Shown: piece by piece, positions 11,459 to 45,292 of the stretch
Numbering within the stretch: position 1 is the stretch's first letter
How the letters are laid out: every line of letters begins with the position of its first letter
NCBI GenBank assembly: GCA_009746045.1
Contig: RPFO01000213.1
Location: 6,274,342 to 6,338,341 of the forward strand
Source of the DNA: Mesostigma viride
Taxonomy: Eukaryota; Streptophyta; Mesostigmatophyceae; Mesostigmatales; Mesostigmataceae
DNA: 64,000 bases
Direction: 5' to 3'
The notes under the pieces: model-generated
What the model was told of the DNA's origin: nothing
Seen by the model: only the letters and a program-made list of their open reading frames with translations
Databases searched by the model: none
Program-made: the position numbers and the translations under genes

Positions 11459-13247
11459 TTAATTAATTAATTAAACTCGTGCTCCCGTTGGGGAGTCACG
11501 GAGCACCGAAGTGCTTTTAATCCCTGTGTGTGCACTACAGGAGAAAGGGCAGAGACCCCCAGTCTCCTTCATGCCAAAGGCATGCCCCAGCTGCATTCGG
11601 GCGCGCTAGCTAAACGGACACGCTAACGATCCGGCAGTCTGTGGGTGCAATAAGACCCATGTGAGCATATCCTAGCAAGGAGCGTGGGCAAGTAATCTGA
11701 ACATAGCCAGGGCGTAGCATGGCTGTACTAGGACTAGGCTAAGGCTATGGCTGGTTGTGTACCGTGCGTTGGCGGCACGTGACTAGGTGTGTTGGCACAG
11801 CTAGGCAACATTCTAGGCATGGCTGCCTTAGCGGCAGTGACGCCAATGGTTACAAGCTAGGGCTATTGCTATTCTAGCCCGCTGGGGGCGTCCACATCTT
11901 GTGGTTGGTCATCAGGTCCCGGCCGCCCCTCCAGTACACCTTGGGCTTCTGGGGGTCCTGCTTATGGCGGAGGTATTCCGGCCACAGGTCGCGTCGCTGC
12001 TGTTGCTTCAAGCGGGGGTGAGGTCGTCATCCAGCGTCCAGGTGAGGTCGTGCAACCGCTTGCGACGAGAGAGGAACCGCTGCTTATCCTCAGGGGAGGG
12101 GAAGGTGAGTAGTCCTGACTGGTGGGGGAGCCGCCTTGTCCCGTGAGTGGGGAAGGCGGTGGCACCCACGCAGTTCTACCTCACCTACCAGGCCCATGAG
12201 GGTAAGAAGCTGGTTCTTGAGCTCGTCAGCAAGAGAGGTTGACGTCTAGTCACCTGGCTTCTGGGGGAAGCGACGTAGCACCACTCGGCACTCGCGGCGA
12301 GCGCGGTCGGTGACCTTCCGTTGCTGGGCCTGGCGGTGGTCCTCCAGCTCCTGGAGCTTTGTGGCGATGGCGTCGGTGGTGGAGGTGGTCGCTGACCGCA
12401 GCAGGTCCGCGTAGGAGAGCGGCGGGAGGTCGCCAGCATCCTGCCGGGGTGGCTGGGATGCAATGGTGGCCGTCTGCTCCGCTATCTTGGGGACCTGTGT
12501 GGCCAGGGCCTCGGTGTGGGCGGTGATGGCCTCAAGCTTCTTCAGGAGCACGCCACACTTGCCCTCCACCTGGTTAAGGCGAGAGACAAGTGCAGCATGC
12601 GTTTCCGAAGCCTGCGCCGCGGTGTGTAGCGCCGTGAACTGGGGTTGTAGCTTGTGGACGACCTTGGTTTCCACGTTGGAGACCCGGGCTTCCACCGTGT
12701 TGAGCGTGGTGTTCAGCGATGTCAGCTTCTCGGCCAGCGGCCAGGTCACGTGCTCCTCCAGCACTGCGCGGATGTCATCCTTGCAGAGGGAGGGAGCCGA
12801 TGGGGCAGCCGGCTGTGCGAGGCTGGCGTTGATCGCTCTGGTGATGTCGCCGACGCAGCGCTGGTAGTGGCTGGTCAAGATAAACAGGCGTTGGCTTGGT
12901 TCGTCAAAGGTGTAGAGCCAGGACGTGTCGCGGTAGTCGATAGCCGCCCCCCCCTTCAGGGTCACGAAGAGCTTCCGTTCCTGTACGAGGAACTCGAGAA
13001 CCTCGACGCATTCCTGCGGCGACAGTCTCTGCCACTCGACGAGGGAGAACATTCCGTCGCCGGGCAAGTATTGGCTCCATTTGTGGCGATCGTGGCATGG
13101 TTTCTTGGGTTCAGGCGAGGCGCTTGGCGAGGGTTTGGCGGGTAAGCCTGTCGGCTGAACAATGGCGAGGGCGAGAGGGTTGGGCTGGGCGCTGGGAAGC
13201 TGTGCCAGCTCCTTTTCCAGCCCTCGTTTTGCTTTGGTAGTCGTCAT
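11459..13247 (-). mobile_element. Longer L1-type element: ORF1 plus 3' tail, no ORF2
   Basis: The minus strand reads ORF1 from 13,247, then the same 3' region and TTAATTAATTAA tail as the truncated copy. No reverse transcriptase frame lies between ORF1 and the tail, so the element is non-autonomous or internally deleted. Compared with the truncated copy it has several 1-4 base insertions, one of which makes an in-frame TAG near 12,247. Confidence 0.75.
12246..13247 (-). CDS. L1-type retrotransposon ORF1 protein (C-terminus cut by stop)
   Basis: 333 codons from an ATG at 13,247. The first ~60 residues are Lys/Pro/Ala-rich. A middle region with heptad-like Leu, Val and Ala spacing (about residues 165-265, e.g. 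VEGKCGVLLKKLEAITAHTE) is a likely coiled coil, as expected for trimeric ORF1 proteins. Then an RRM-like start, CRVVLRRFPQKPG. The frame stops there because of a three-base insertion that creates TAG; the C-terminal ~135 residues continue in frame beyond it, as in the 10.2-kb copy. ORF1 proteins bind element RNA. The protein is probably no longer functional. Confidence 0.7.
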   Translation of the reverse strand: MTTTKAKRGLEKELAQLPSAQPNPLALAIVQPTGLPAKPSPSASPEPKKPCHDRHKWSQYLPGDGMFSLVEWQRLSPQECVEVLEFLVQERKLFVTLKGGAAIDYRDTSWLYTFDEPSQRLFILTSHYQRCVGDITRAINASLAQPAAPSAPSLCKDDIRAVLEEHVTWPLAEKLTSLNTTLNTVEARVSNVETKVVHKLQPQFTALHTAAQASETHAALVSRLNQVEGKCGVLLKKLEAITAHTEALATQVPKIAEQTATIASQPPRQDAGDLPPLSYADLLRSATTSTTDAIATKLQELEDHRQAQQRKVTDRARRECRVVLRRFPQKPGD

Positions 13248-13595
13248 AGCTGGTCACGTGCGTAACTTTGGCAATACTGCGTTTCAGCCGTAACCGATTA
13301 TACTGGCGTGTGCATCTGAAAAAAGCGCATCGAATGCAAATGGTCTGACCGAATTTGGGGCTCAGACGCAAAAGATCTTCACAGCCATACCGCCGTCAGC
13401 CATTTTCGTTCCTGTGAACGCCTTAACCCTTAGTCCGCTAACCCCCCGACCTGTCGTGGGGTTTGACTAACGGTCGAATTTCGCGCCGCGCCGCGAGCGC
13501 CGCGCCACTTGTGACGGAGGACAGTTGTCCGGTGGGTCCGGGAACACTTAGGGACGAAGGTGATGCATAGGTTTTAGGGTTGGGTCCACGCTGGA
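13248..13595. other. Upstream region of ORF1 with a GC-rich hairpin
   Basis: Presumed 5' UTR of the element. Around 13,438-13,462 AACCCCCCGAC and GTCGTGGGGTT form a near-perfect stem-loop. No gene. Confidence 0.5.
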
Positions 13596-13905
13596 TTTTT
13601 GGCAGCGAGTACGAGTACCGAGCACTACTCAGGCTAAAAAAAGTCGGCGAGTACGAGTACCGAGTACTACTCGGGCTCAGAAAAACTTGGCGAGTAGGAG
13701 TACCGAGTACTACTCGGGCTCAAAAAAGTAGGCGAGTACGAGTAGCGAGTAGTACTCGAGCTCAAAAAAGTAGGCGAGTACGAGTAACGAGTAGTACTCA
13801 GGCTAAAAAAAGTCGGCGAGTACGAGTACCGAGTACTACTCAGGCTAAAAAAAGTCGGCGAGTACGAGTATACCGAGTAGTACTCGAGTACTACTCGAGT
13901 ACCTG
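13596..13905. repeat. ~42-bp GAGTAC minisatellite, block 1
   Basis: About seven units built on GAGTACGAGTACCGAGTACT followed by ACTCGGGCTCAAAAAAGTCGG. The GAGTAC/GTACTC parts are inverted repeats, so each unit can fold. It ends in a palindromic CGAGTACTACTCGAGTA. Confidence 0.9.
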
Positions 13906-14221
13906 CGATACTATTGGCTGATATAATTTCCCTAAAATTTACAAAAAAAACTATGAAGTAACGGGCCAAATATATATATACTTTCTGAAAATAACAATAC
14001 TTTATGAAAAGAGACAACAAATAAATAATAATGCTCAACAGCCTTGCAAGTCCGACATGATGACAAGAAGAGAATGATGGCGGCGGTAGCCGTGGGCAGG
14101 GCAGTGGGTGGCATTTTTCCTTTCCGAGCCGGCTGCGAACTTGTGAGGCCGGGCCAGCCAGTGTCGACCCGTGTCGAATGTCTCGCTATTCATGACAACC
14201 ATGATGATTGTCCTCAGAACA

Positions 14222-14590
14222 TGAGTACTACTCGAGTACTATGTACTCGACCATCTCAGGTTCATGAGTACTACTCGTGTACTACTCGAGTATCTGATAC
14301 TTTCACGAGTACGAGTAGTGAGTAGTACTCGAGCTCAAAAAAGTCGAGTACCGAGTACTACTCAGGCTAAAAAAAGTCGGCGAGTACGAGTACCGAGTAC
14401 TACTCGGGCTAAAAAAAGTCGGCGAGTACGAGTACCGAGTACTACTCAGGCTAAAAAAAGTCGGCGAGTACGAGTACCGAGTACTACTCCTCGGGCTCCA
14501 AAAAAATGGCGAGTACCGAGTAGTGAGTAGTACTCACTACTCGGTACTCGCCTTTTCTACTCGTGGACTTAGTACTCGTGGACCCAACCC
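14222..14590. repeat. GAGTAC minisatellite, block 2
   Basis: Same family as block 1, seven or more units, opening and closing with self-complementary TACTCGAGTA-rich sequence. The two blocks enclose 316 bases of ordinary sequence, like a segment bordered by repeats. Confidence 0.88.
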
Positions 14591-15969
14591 TAATAGGTTT
14601 GGGGGTAATATTCGCCATAGCCTGGTAATTACAACGTGTATTGAGAATGTATCACGTGACTTTGGCGGGAAATTTTCGCTCGCGCGCGCGCGTAATGAGA
14701 TATGGCTGCCAACGTGCCGCTGTCACGAAATTTTTGCGTCTCGCGGCTCGAAACGGTTCAGAATGTTGCTCAGAATGACGATGCATGATTTTCGTAGGTC
14801 AGGCACGGCCAGATTTATAGGGTTGGGAAAATACAGGTAGGAAAATAGAACTTTCCTGGTCGTCAGTTCCAGATGATTCATAGCTTATCATAGGTCGATT
14901 TTCTCCCTATTGCCGGGCAATCTGCGCCAGCCCGGGCATCCAGTTTGGGTAAGGGACGTCAGCTGCAGCGATTGCTGAGAAGGCGGACTAGTTTAGTGGC
15001 CATCTTTGCACGGAACATCAACCTGGTAGTCATGGCGGATCATGCTGTATGCGGCTATGGCGGCCTTTGTTGCCTGTAGAGCATCAGTATGTGTGAGATA
15101 TGAGGGTCCCGGCCAGCGGAGTCCGGGTAGGGCATGAACTAGCCAGGTACGACAGCGTATTTGCGTGTTGTTTGCAGCGGAATACGTATCCCATGCATTA
15201 TAAATGACGATTTTATGCATGCATAATATTTCAGCAAGCTTCCATGCCTGTTGTAAAGAGTGGTATTAGCCCTGAAAGTGCCCAGTTAATGGCATTTCTT
15301 TGGAGTTTATCACTCCGTCAGTGCAGGTAGGCAACGTGTTTGTATTCCAGCACTTTTGGCAGCCTTTGATGGCTTGTTATAATGCATTACTGTGTTGCAT
15401 GTCATAGATAGCTGTTTACACGCGCGTAATCCACACACATGTATGAGCACGTTATATAGGGGTAATGGGTTATCCGGGTGGTCTGACCCAAGGAAACCAC
15501 CATTGGACTATCCAACTAAGTTGTCCAATGTTGGTATTGAGATTCCCTACCCTTCCTGGGAAGTTAGGGGGGGGTAGACTTTTCCTTGGGAAAAAAAGAT
15601 CGTCTTTTGGCCAAGTTACTTTGATTAGAGCTATCATCCAAATGCTTTGATAACCCTGTGGTATTATTGCATATTCTGAAAGCCCTTGAAGTGTAGATAC
15701 TCCTAGCATCTTGGTTGGGGGTATTTGGAGTAGTGGCCTGTGAGTTATGATTTTTTTCATTTTCAGGGGTATGAAAGTGCCAAAAATGGGTCAGCGGACT
15801 AATAAGGGTTAATTACAAGCCGAGCCTCCTTAATGATAAGTAACGAAGTGTGAGACATCCAAGGCAGAGAGGTCTGTACAACACCTGTAGATATATCATT
15901 CTTCCACAGAGGAGGATTCTTCTTCAGAAGTGAGAGTAAGATCATGCTGGTTGTCTCCTTGATGTATAT
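14591..15969. other. Intergenic stretch, no gene recognised
   Basis: Mixed sequence with a CG-alternating run (14,680-14,692). At 15,809-15,818 TTAATTACAA matches the sequence next to the 3' tail of the L1-type element (11,450). No coding signal. Confidence 0.5.
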
Positions 15970-16249
15970 ACGGGCAAGCTCACGGCCTGTGGGGACGTCG
16001 GGCACCACGGTGTGGTTCCCTTTGTCTTGGAGGAGTTCGGGGCCATGGGGACGCTGCCCGCCGGCTTCTTCAAGGAGTGCTGCCAGCTCCGGGATGAGGA
16101 CCGCCTGGACCTGGAGGGCCAGCGGGCCCCTTGGTCAGCGCGGACATGCGTATTGGCGCCAACGCCTTTCGGTAGCGATTACCCGGGCTATGGCTGACAT
16201 CTTGCTCCGCCGCACACGAGCTGACTTTGCGGCGCAGCACGGTTATTAG
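15970..16249 (+). pseudogene. Retroelement C-terminal domain, copy 1 (broken)
   Basis: One frame gives PFVLEEFGAMG; another gives YWRQRLSVAITRAMADILLR and ends at a stop near 16,246. This pair occurs in the domain after reverse transcriptase in retroelements common in algal genomes, by recall only. The frame changes between the two blocks, so the copy is dead. Confidence 0.6.
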
Positions 16250-16277
16250 TTTTACTTCATTCCGCGGTGTGGATCGA

Positions 16278-16525
16278 GTGTCCCATGCCGGCTGTAGTTT
16301 TGTCGCATGGTATCTCTTGTTACATTAGCGTTGGCTTTGTTTATTTTTACGTGGGTGCCTTTACTCTGCTGTAAGTAATTATATTTTTAAATACATATAT
16401 AGTAGTGTGTATTAAAAAATGTAATTACTTACATCACAGTTGAAAGGCACCCACGTAAAAATAAACAAAGCCAACGCTAACAAGAGATACCACGACAAAA
16501 CAACTATACAGCCGGCATGGGACAC
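16278..16525. repeat. Large inverted repeat (foldback)
   Basis: Arms of about 100 bases: 16,278-16,382 (GTGTCCCATGCCGGCTG to CACGTGGGTGCCTTT region) and its reverse complement up to 16,525, separated by an AT-rich centre. These are probably the 3' UTRs of the two retroelement fragments lying tail to tail. Confidence 0.88.
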
Positions 16526-16752
16526 GCGTCATGAATATATATTCATTGAGAATGATAGATTACGGAGGTGAGATGGGCATGCAACATAAGGAAAAACCCG
16601 AAAAGGAGAAGAACGTACCTAAAGAAGTTAATAGGAATCTGACACGGACATCCAAGGATCACGCTAGCTGCACAAGGTACAACTAACAACATCACAAAAC
16701 GACGACACGCAGCAACTTAGCTGCCGGCCCACCATGCAGGCCTGGGAGGGAG

Positions 16753-17060
16753 CTAGACTGCATGGGTCGCGACAAAGTCGGCCCGGGTGCGGCGGAATAA
16801 CACATCAGCCACGGTGCGAGTGAGGGCGAGTGACATGCAGGCGCTGCCGCCAATACGAGGACCACGTGCGGGCATGCAGACCACGGGGCGGTCTGACCCT
16901 CGAGGTCGAGGCGGGTCTTCACGGCGCTGGCAGCACTCGTGTCCAAAAACTCCGCTGTCTTGGGGCCCATGGCCCCGAACTCCTCAAGGACAAAGGGGAT
17001 GACCCGGTGGGGCCCCACATTGCCGTAGGAGGCAAACTTGTCGCGCTCAGCCACAGCGGC
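16753..17060 (-). pseudogene. Retroelement C-terminal domain, copy 2 (inverted, broken)
   Basis: Minus-strand counterpart of copy 1: AERDKFASYG, then PFVLEEFGAMGPKTAEFLD, and in another frame LALTRTVADVLFRRTRADF up to a stop at 16,753. It is frameshifted like its partner but differs in sequence, so the two copies are separate insertions or an old inverted duplication. Confidence 0.6.
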
Positions 17061-17103
17061 AGCAGCGTGCAGTGAATATATATGCGAAGATAGGGGGCAG
17101 ACG

Positions 17104-17165
17104 GTTATGAAGGATACCGCCCCCAAGTCGGTGGGGCTCCACGTGTGACCGATCGATTCAGTAAC
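17104..17165. repeat. Inverted dispersed repeat, partner at 17,515-17,590
   Basis: GTTATGAAGGATACCGCCCC and the following bases match the reverse complement of 17,515-17,590 (GTGATGAAGGAGACCACCCC) over ~60 bases with substitutions. Confidence 0.65.
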
Positions 17166-17266
17166 CACAGCACTCAAACTTTGCAATTCGGGCTGTGGTG
17201 CCCGCAACGTACCTGTAACTACGAATTAGATCGCTAGCTCCATCCATCCCATCCCACCCCCACTAG

Positions 17267-17424
17267 GAGGACTTATGCTCACGTGATGCAGTCTACATGT
17301 AAATAAAATTAATTTCTCTAGGTGTAGCTTTGAACGGTAGCCAGCCACAAGGCCTGCACATTTTGCATGTCTCGTTGATTAATTAATAGACACGTGACTG
17401 CGTCACGTGAGCATAAGTGGCCTC
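17267..17424. mobile_element. MITE-like element with 22-26-bp terminal inverted repeats
   Basis: Ends are ACTTATGCTCACGTGATGCA at the left and, inverted, ACTTATGCTCACGTGACGCA at the right, enclosing ~105 non-coding bases. The inner TTAATTAATAGACACGTGACTGCGT recurs diverged at about 17,786-17,820. No transposase, so a non-autonomous element is inferred. Confidence 0.65.
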
Positions 17425-17901
17425 AGTGGGAGGGGCCGGAACATGGGTTGGAATGGATGATGTAAGTTACTAGTTACAGGGTTGTGGGTACCACGGCCCG
17501 AATCGCTATGAATGCCATACGCGGTCACACGCGGAGCCCCCACAGACTTGGGGGTGGTCTCCTTCATCACTACTTGCCATCTATCCTTGCGTACCATCTG
17601 CCTCCATATATTACAGACAAACCAGGAGGCCATGCCCGGGTGTGAGCCCGTCACGTCTATAGGGTAGCACATGTCCATGCCGAGTCTTTCACGAAAAGTC
17701 CACGAAAAGTCTCATTCATATCGTCCATCATTCTGAACAACTCGACAAATGTGGATAAGATAACGACTCGGTCGCGAGCTACCATTAATTAATTAATTAA
17801 TTAATAGACATGTGACTGCGTGCTACCGTGGTCCCGATTTTTTAGGGTTTAATGCTCCGCGGCTCCCCAACAGGACCGCGAGTAATTCATTAATAATTAA
17901 T

Positions 17902-18011
17902 ATGGTCCGGATTCTCCAGATTTCTGGCCGGCCTGCATGCGTTTGTCTGATTGATATCAAGGAGACAACCAGCGCAGGCTAGAATTCAGAAATTGGGAGA
18001 ATCCGGACCAT
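17902..18011. mobile_element. 110-bp inverted-repeat element
   Basis: Begins ATGGTCCGGATTCTCC and ends with its exact reverse complement. The inner GAGACAACCAGCGCAG and one terminus recur at 30,820-30,866 inside an XPG intron, so the element is dispersed. Confidence 0.7.
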
Positions 18012-18180
18012 GGCAGCTCGAGCCTGCCGTTATCTTTTCCGCGTTTTCGAGTCGTTCAGGATGATCAATATTAATGGAGATAGAAATGGGTGATTGATAT
18101 CGACATATTATGTTCATTCGACCAACTGGCCGGTGCGTGGCCTATTGAACACGGGGTCTCCACACGGTCGTGCAGCTAGT

Positions 18181-18330
18181 GCGTTAAGTGAGACAACTAT
18201 TCCTGGACGCATGGAGGTCCAACGTCATGTGAGGACTAGAGTAGTCGTCTGAGAGGAAACACGTGAAGATTGCGGAGGCAACGTGGCTGTCTGTAGGAAG
18301 ACCTGCATGGAGGGAGAGAGAACAGTGAAC
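18181..18330 (-). repeat. Dispersed repeat, copy B (inverted partner at 9.4 kb)
   Basis: Reverse complement matches 9,425-9,565 in the order GCAGGTCTTCCTACA, CTCAGACGACTACTCTAG and TCCAGGAATAGTTGTCTCAC, with gaps. Confidence 0.6.
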
Positions 18331-18481
18331 ACAAAAAAACGGACCGTGTGGTGGATGGAAAGAGATACCATGGGGAGGAAATGCTAGAGTATTGTGCAGC
18401 AGCAGAAGCACGGGAATGTGTGCACCTTGGACCCGAGCAACTCCAAAATGGGCTAAAGTGATCTCCACTACGTATACCGGA

Positions 18482-18718
18482 TCAGTACCGTGAACGCTTA
18501 CTGAAACGTGTCCGTGCCACAAAAGGGGCCATGCTCTCCCCTGTGCGGGGGTCTATGATGCCACCCATGCCATCATCCAAGAGACTGATATCCTCCTCAA
18601 CATAATGCTCTGCCTGCTCATCCCTCTCATCCAAACGTTGATCCCTGCCCAGGCGACGCCGTGAACCCCCCCCATGACCCGTGGCTGGCCTCTCCAGTGG
18701 CAAGATCGCAGATCCCAT
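18482..18718 (-). CDS. Probable extra C-terminal segment of XPG
   Basis: Directly after the TGA at 18,719 the same frame continues with 78 codons from an ATG, reading LDERDEQAEHYVEEDISLLD, then IIDPRTGESMAPFVARTRF and ending SKRSRY. The composition is that of real protein with a basic end. A ~77-base GT-AG intron (donor after the G of CGGGGAG near 18,762, acceptor before CCACGGGTCA near 18,686) would remove the TGA in frame. The alternative is a point-mutated stop or a separate small gene. Confidence 0.5.
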   Translation of the reverse strand: MGSAILPLERPATGHGGGSRRRLGRDQRLDERDEQAEHYVEEDISLLDDGMGGIIDPRTGESMAPFVARTRFSKRSRY

Positions 18719-41858
<23,140 letters not shown>

Positions 41859-42491
41859 TCGGGAGGAAGTTTACGAACTTGATTAATTAGGTCAGTTTAG
41901 ATAGTTAGCCATGTCCGCCAATGCCTACGACGCCATGGCTTAACTTTTTGGCAAGTAATTCTTTTTCGATGGCAGGACACGTTGCCCTGGCTTGAGCAGT
42001 GACAGATGCAAATTCTTCACTCACAGTTTTTCCCGCCATACTAGTACTCGGAGGTCGCTGGGTGCTCCACTTTCCCGGGAAAATGGATGCATCGTGAAAT
42101 GCCAGCCGTACTGTGTAACTCCATGTGAACAAGTTGATGGCGCGGATCAGGCACGGATCGACTTCTACTACCAGTACAGCCAAGCTCGTTTCGTGCTGGT
42201 TTACGGAATCTGTTCACTTTCAAGGGCGAGCTTGCGGCGGGTGGCCAGTGGCCACAGACCAGGCACTTCGGCGCTTCGGGCAGATCGCCAGTTCGCCGAG
42301 GATGAAGATCTTACAAGTGGACAAGCAATCCGCGGTCGCAGAAGCAATGAGCATCGAGATAATTTGGTTTACGGTTATTTCCTGGTTATAGGGGTGCAAC
42401 TTCCTAAAATGGTTATTTCTTCCCTTCAATTCACAAGTCGACAAACGTTACCTGCCATATTCGGACGCGGAATTGTGGCTCTGAGGCCATA
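41859..42491. promoter_or_regulatory. Head-to-head intergenic region (XPG / MDR oxidoreductase)
   Basis: 633 bases between divergent start codons, presumed to hold both promoters and 5' leaders. A 44-codon minus frame starting MAGKTVSEEFASV (42,039 to 41,905) may be an upstream ORF in the XPG leader, but it could be chance. Confidence 0.45.
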
Positions 42492-44500
42492 ATGTTGAAG
42501 AGCGTCACCCCTACCGCCGTTGCTTGCCTCGCACCTTCCTTCTTGCTGCAGAACAAGAAGCGCGCATTTTTTCCTTCCCCAAAGGACTCTGCTTTGGGTT
42601 TGCCTCGGGCTCCCTGCGTTGGTCGCCGATATTCTTCTGGAACCGTGAAAGCTTCCTCGATGACAGAGGTAACACACGAGCATCTTACCTGCGGTTTGTT
42701 GGGATGTGAGTGGTTAGGTTGAGTAAACAACTTGCTTGCCTCACCTATCTTCACACGCGGCAACTCCTAGGACCATGTTGGCACAATATCCTCGTTGAAG
42801 TGTGGATGCGCATTCCGCCTGCTTATTACTTGTGAACTTGTAATCAACACAAATAATATGACGATGAGTGCTAACTTGTACTGATGCCTCAAGACTGGTC
42901 GCCATGCGCGTTGTTTGGCATCTTGCCCACCGTGCATATCTTTATTTCGCCCTCGTTGATCTGGTCTGCCAGAGAGCAGTCATGAAAGCCGTCCGATTGG
43001 AGCGTACTGGTGCCCTCGATGCTCTCCAGTATGTCACGGACCTGCCGACGCCCCAAGTAAAACCAGGCTACGCCCTTGTGCAAATCAAAGCCAGCGCGAT
43101 CAACCCGAGCGATCTGAAGAATGTGATGGGCATGTTCAAGTTCACGACCTTGCCACGTGTCCCGGTTCGTTACTTTATAAATAATAAATCGCCCGCCGGA
43201 TTTTGTTGTCATCTCTGTTTGCAGGCTTCAAATATCAATCGTGGTAAGGAGTGTACTACTTTATTGGTCGAGGTCCCCAAACCCGCAGGCAGGAAAATTT
43301 CTTATTAACGCTTCTGAATGCAGGGGCCACGACTATTTACCCTATGACAACGGGGCCCTAGCGGGCAGGCAGCGCCGGATGTTTCGTAGCCGCTAATTTA
43401 GAGACAGTGTTAATTTTGGGTTCACGGGTGGGGCACTATCTTGGAAGGGGCGGATGGGGGTGGCGTCCAAATGCAGTTGTGTCTTGCTGATCCCCACGCC
43501 TCCGGTGCTAATGTGCCCTAAAATTACTGTAACAACTGCCTTACGCCTCTTTCTGTACTCTTTACCCTATCATTTTTTGGGTAGGATGTTGTTTTTTTCT
43601 TCTGCGAATATGTTGCTCCTTTCTTACTGTGCCCTTGTATTAATTACTAAACGGATGGAGAGTATAGTTTTATCCTCCTTTTCTTTTGTCCATTCTTTTT
43701 CTCTTCCCGGCTCGCAGGGCCGTGACTTTGCTGGCACCGTCGTCGACGGCCCCGCCGCATGGGTGGGCGCCGACGTGTGGGGCTCCGCCCCAAAGATGGG
43801 CTTCACGCAGGACGGCAGCCACGCCCAGTTCTGCCTCGTGCCGCTCGACTGCATTGCCCACCTGCCAGGGGGGCTGTCCTACTCCCAGGGTGCGGCGCTG
43901 GGCGTGCCCTTTGGGACCGCATACGCAGGTTTAGCGGCCGCAAGCATCAAACCAGGCGATATTGTGGTGGTGGCGGGGATGGGGGGGGTTGGCGCCGCCG
44001 CCTTGCAGCTGGCGAAGTGGAAGGGGGCGTTTGTGGTTGGGATGGGGCGGGGGCCAAAGCCAAGCCCGGTGGCCCCTCCCCTAGATGGGTACATATCGAC
44101 ATCGGTGGCGGAGCCCCTGGCGGAGCTCACCGCGATGACACCTGGCGGCCGGGGAGCGGACATTGTGTTTAACACGGTGGGTCCCTTGGTTTTCGAGAAG
44201 ACACTGTCGATGCTCGCGCCCGGCGGGCGTCAGATCGAGATCTCTGCCAATCCGGCGAACCCGCATGTACAGCTCAATGTTCTGGACTTCTACCGGCGAG
44301 GCCTGCGGCTGATTGGGATTAATACGCTGACGTTGACCGAGAAGGATTACAATGCTGCGTTACAGGATATCACGGCTGGGTTTGCGGCCAAGGCGCTCAC
44401 GGCGCCAGCTGTCGTGGAGATGCCCCTGTCAGATGTGCTGGGGGCGTACAAGGCGATGGAGAGTGGTGGTGTGAAAGAGAAGATTATCCTGTTGCCGTGA
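42492..44500 (+). CDS. Plastid-targeted quinone-oxidoreductase-like MDR protein
   Basis: Exons 42492-42668, 42973-43164 and 43718-44500, both introns in phase 0, giving 383 residues. Exon 1 is a typical transit peptide: Ala, Ser, Lys and Arg rich, with almost no acids for ~55 residues. Exon 2 begins the GroES-like domain (MKAVRLERTGALDALQYV, then IKASAINPSDLKN). Exon 3 starts GRDFAGTVVDG and has the nucleotide-binding glycine motif VVVAGMGGVGAAALQLAKWKG shortened here as GMGGVGAAALQLA. The zinc-ligand cysteines of true alcohol dehydrogenases are absent, as in the zeta-crystallin/QOR branch. It probably reduces quinones or enals with NADPH. The donor of exon 2 (GTTCGT) is weak but restores RVP-GRDFAG, the expected family sequence. 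Confidence 0.92.
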
Positions 44501-44996
44501 TTCAAGCTGTGTGCATGCTATAGGCCTAGCTGTGCCTGATGGCCAATTAGCCATGGACTTATTCTGTCTAGCACGGTTGTCTGCGCCGACGCAGCTCATG
44601 GACAGGAGCTCATGGGCGGTTTCTAAAGTCAGCAAGATATAATTCAACAAGATATTTGCTACGGAAACCAGCCCCTTTTCATGGTCCCCAAAGCCCCAAG
44701 GACAAGCCCCGCAGGGCGGGGAGACCTGCCATGAACAGTAAACAGATCAGTTTCTGGCCGACCTAGTGGTCCCAGCCCAGTTGGAACACCGCATTTCCTC
44801 GGGACCTCTCTCTTGCTTGGCCCCAGGAGGGAGGGGCGCTTTGCTGAGTAGAGTAGCTAGGATTTTTGTAGCTTAGATTATTAGCTTAGACTTAGCTTAG
44901 TTTTCGCGGCTTCGCTCACCCATCAGCGGTGGAATACATGCTACATGATCTCCCAACGGAGTCATGTCATAATTAAATATTTTTAATTTACAGCCC

Positions 44997-45038
44997 CATT
45001 AATTAATTAATTAATTAATTAATTAATTAATTAATTAG
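44997..45038. repeat. (TTAA)n array
   Basis: Ten TTAA tetramers. It lies between two inverted copies of the CTCCGTTGGGAG motif (44,948 and 45,045), together resembling a small foldback element. Confidence 0.85.
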
Positions 45039-45235
45039 GAACATAACTCCGTTGGGAGTATATGTAGCACATATCCCAGAGAAGGGGCATATGACACGTG
45101 TGTAGTACTCCTACACACAGATCTCGAGTGATTTATCTAGTACCAAATCCGAAAGGCTTGCATCACTCCCCGGACAGGAGAACTTTTGCGGATGACTGTA
45201 GGTGTAAGTTGGCGATGCCATGGTAACCGGAGACG

Positions 45236-45292
45236 TCCGTCCTATAGTCAGCAAAATTGGTGCGAGAGGTCCCCAGTTCGATTCCGGTCGGA
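45236..45292 (+). pseudogene. tRNA-like relic lacking the anticodon arm
   Basis: TCCGTCC at the start pairs with GGTCGGA at the end in six of seven positions, like an acceptor stem. AGTTCGATTCC matches the T-loop/B-box, and TAGTCAGCAAAATTGG could be a D-arm. The length is 57 bases and no anticodon arm fits, so it is at most a decayed tRNA or the head of a SINE. Confidence 0.35.

Noticed and set aside
41905-42039. 44-codon minus frame starting MAGKTVSEEFASV upstream of XPG
   Set aside because: Too short, no splice link into XPG exon 1 found; kept only as a possible leader ORF.
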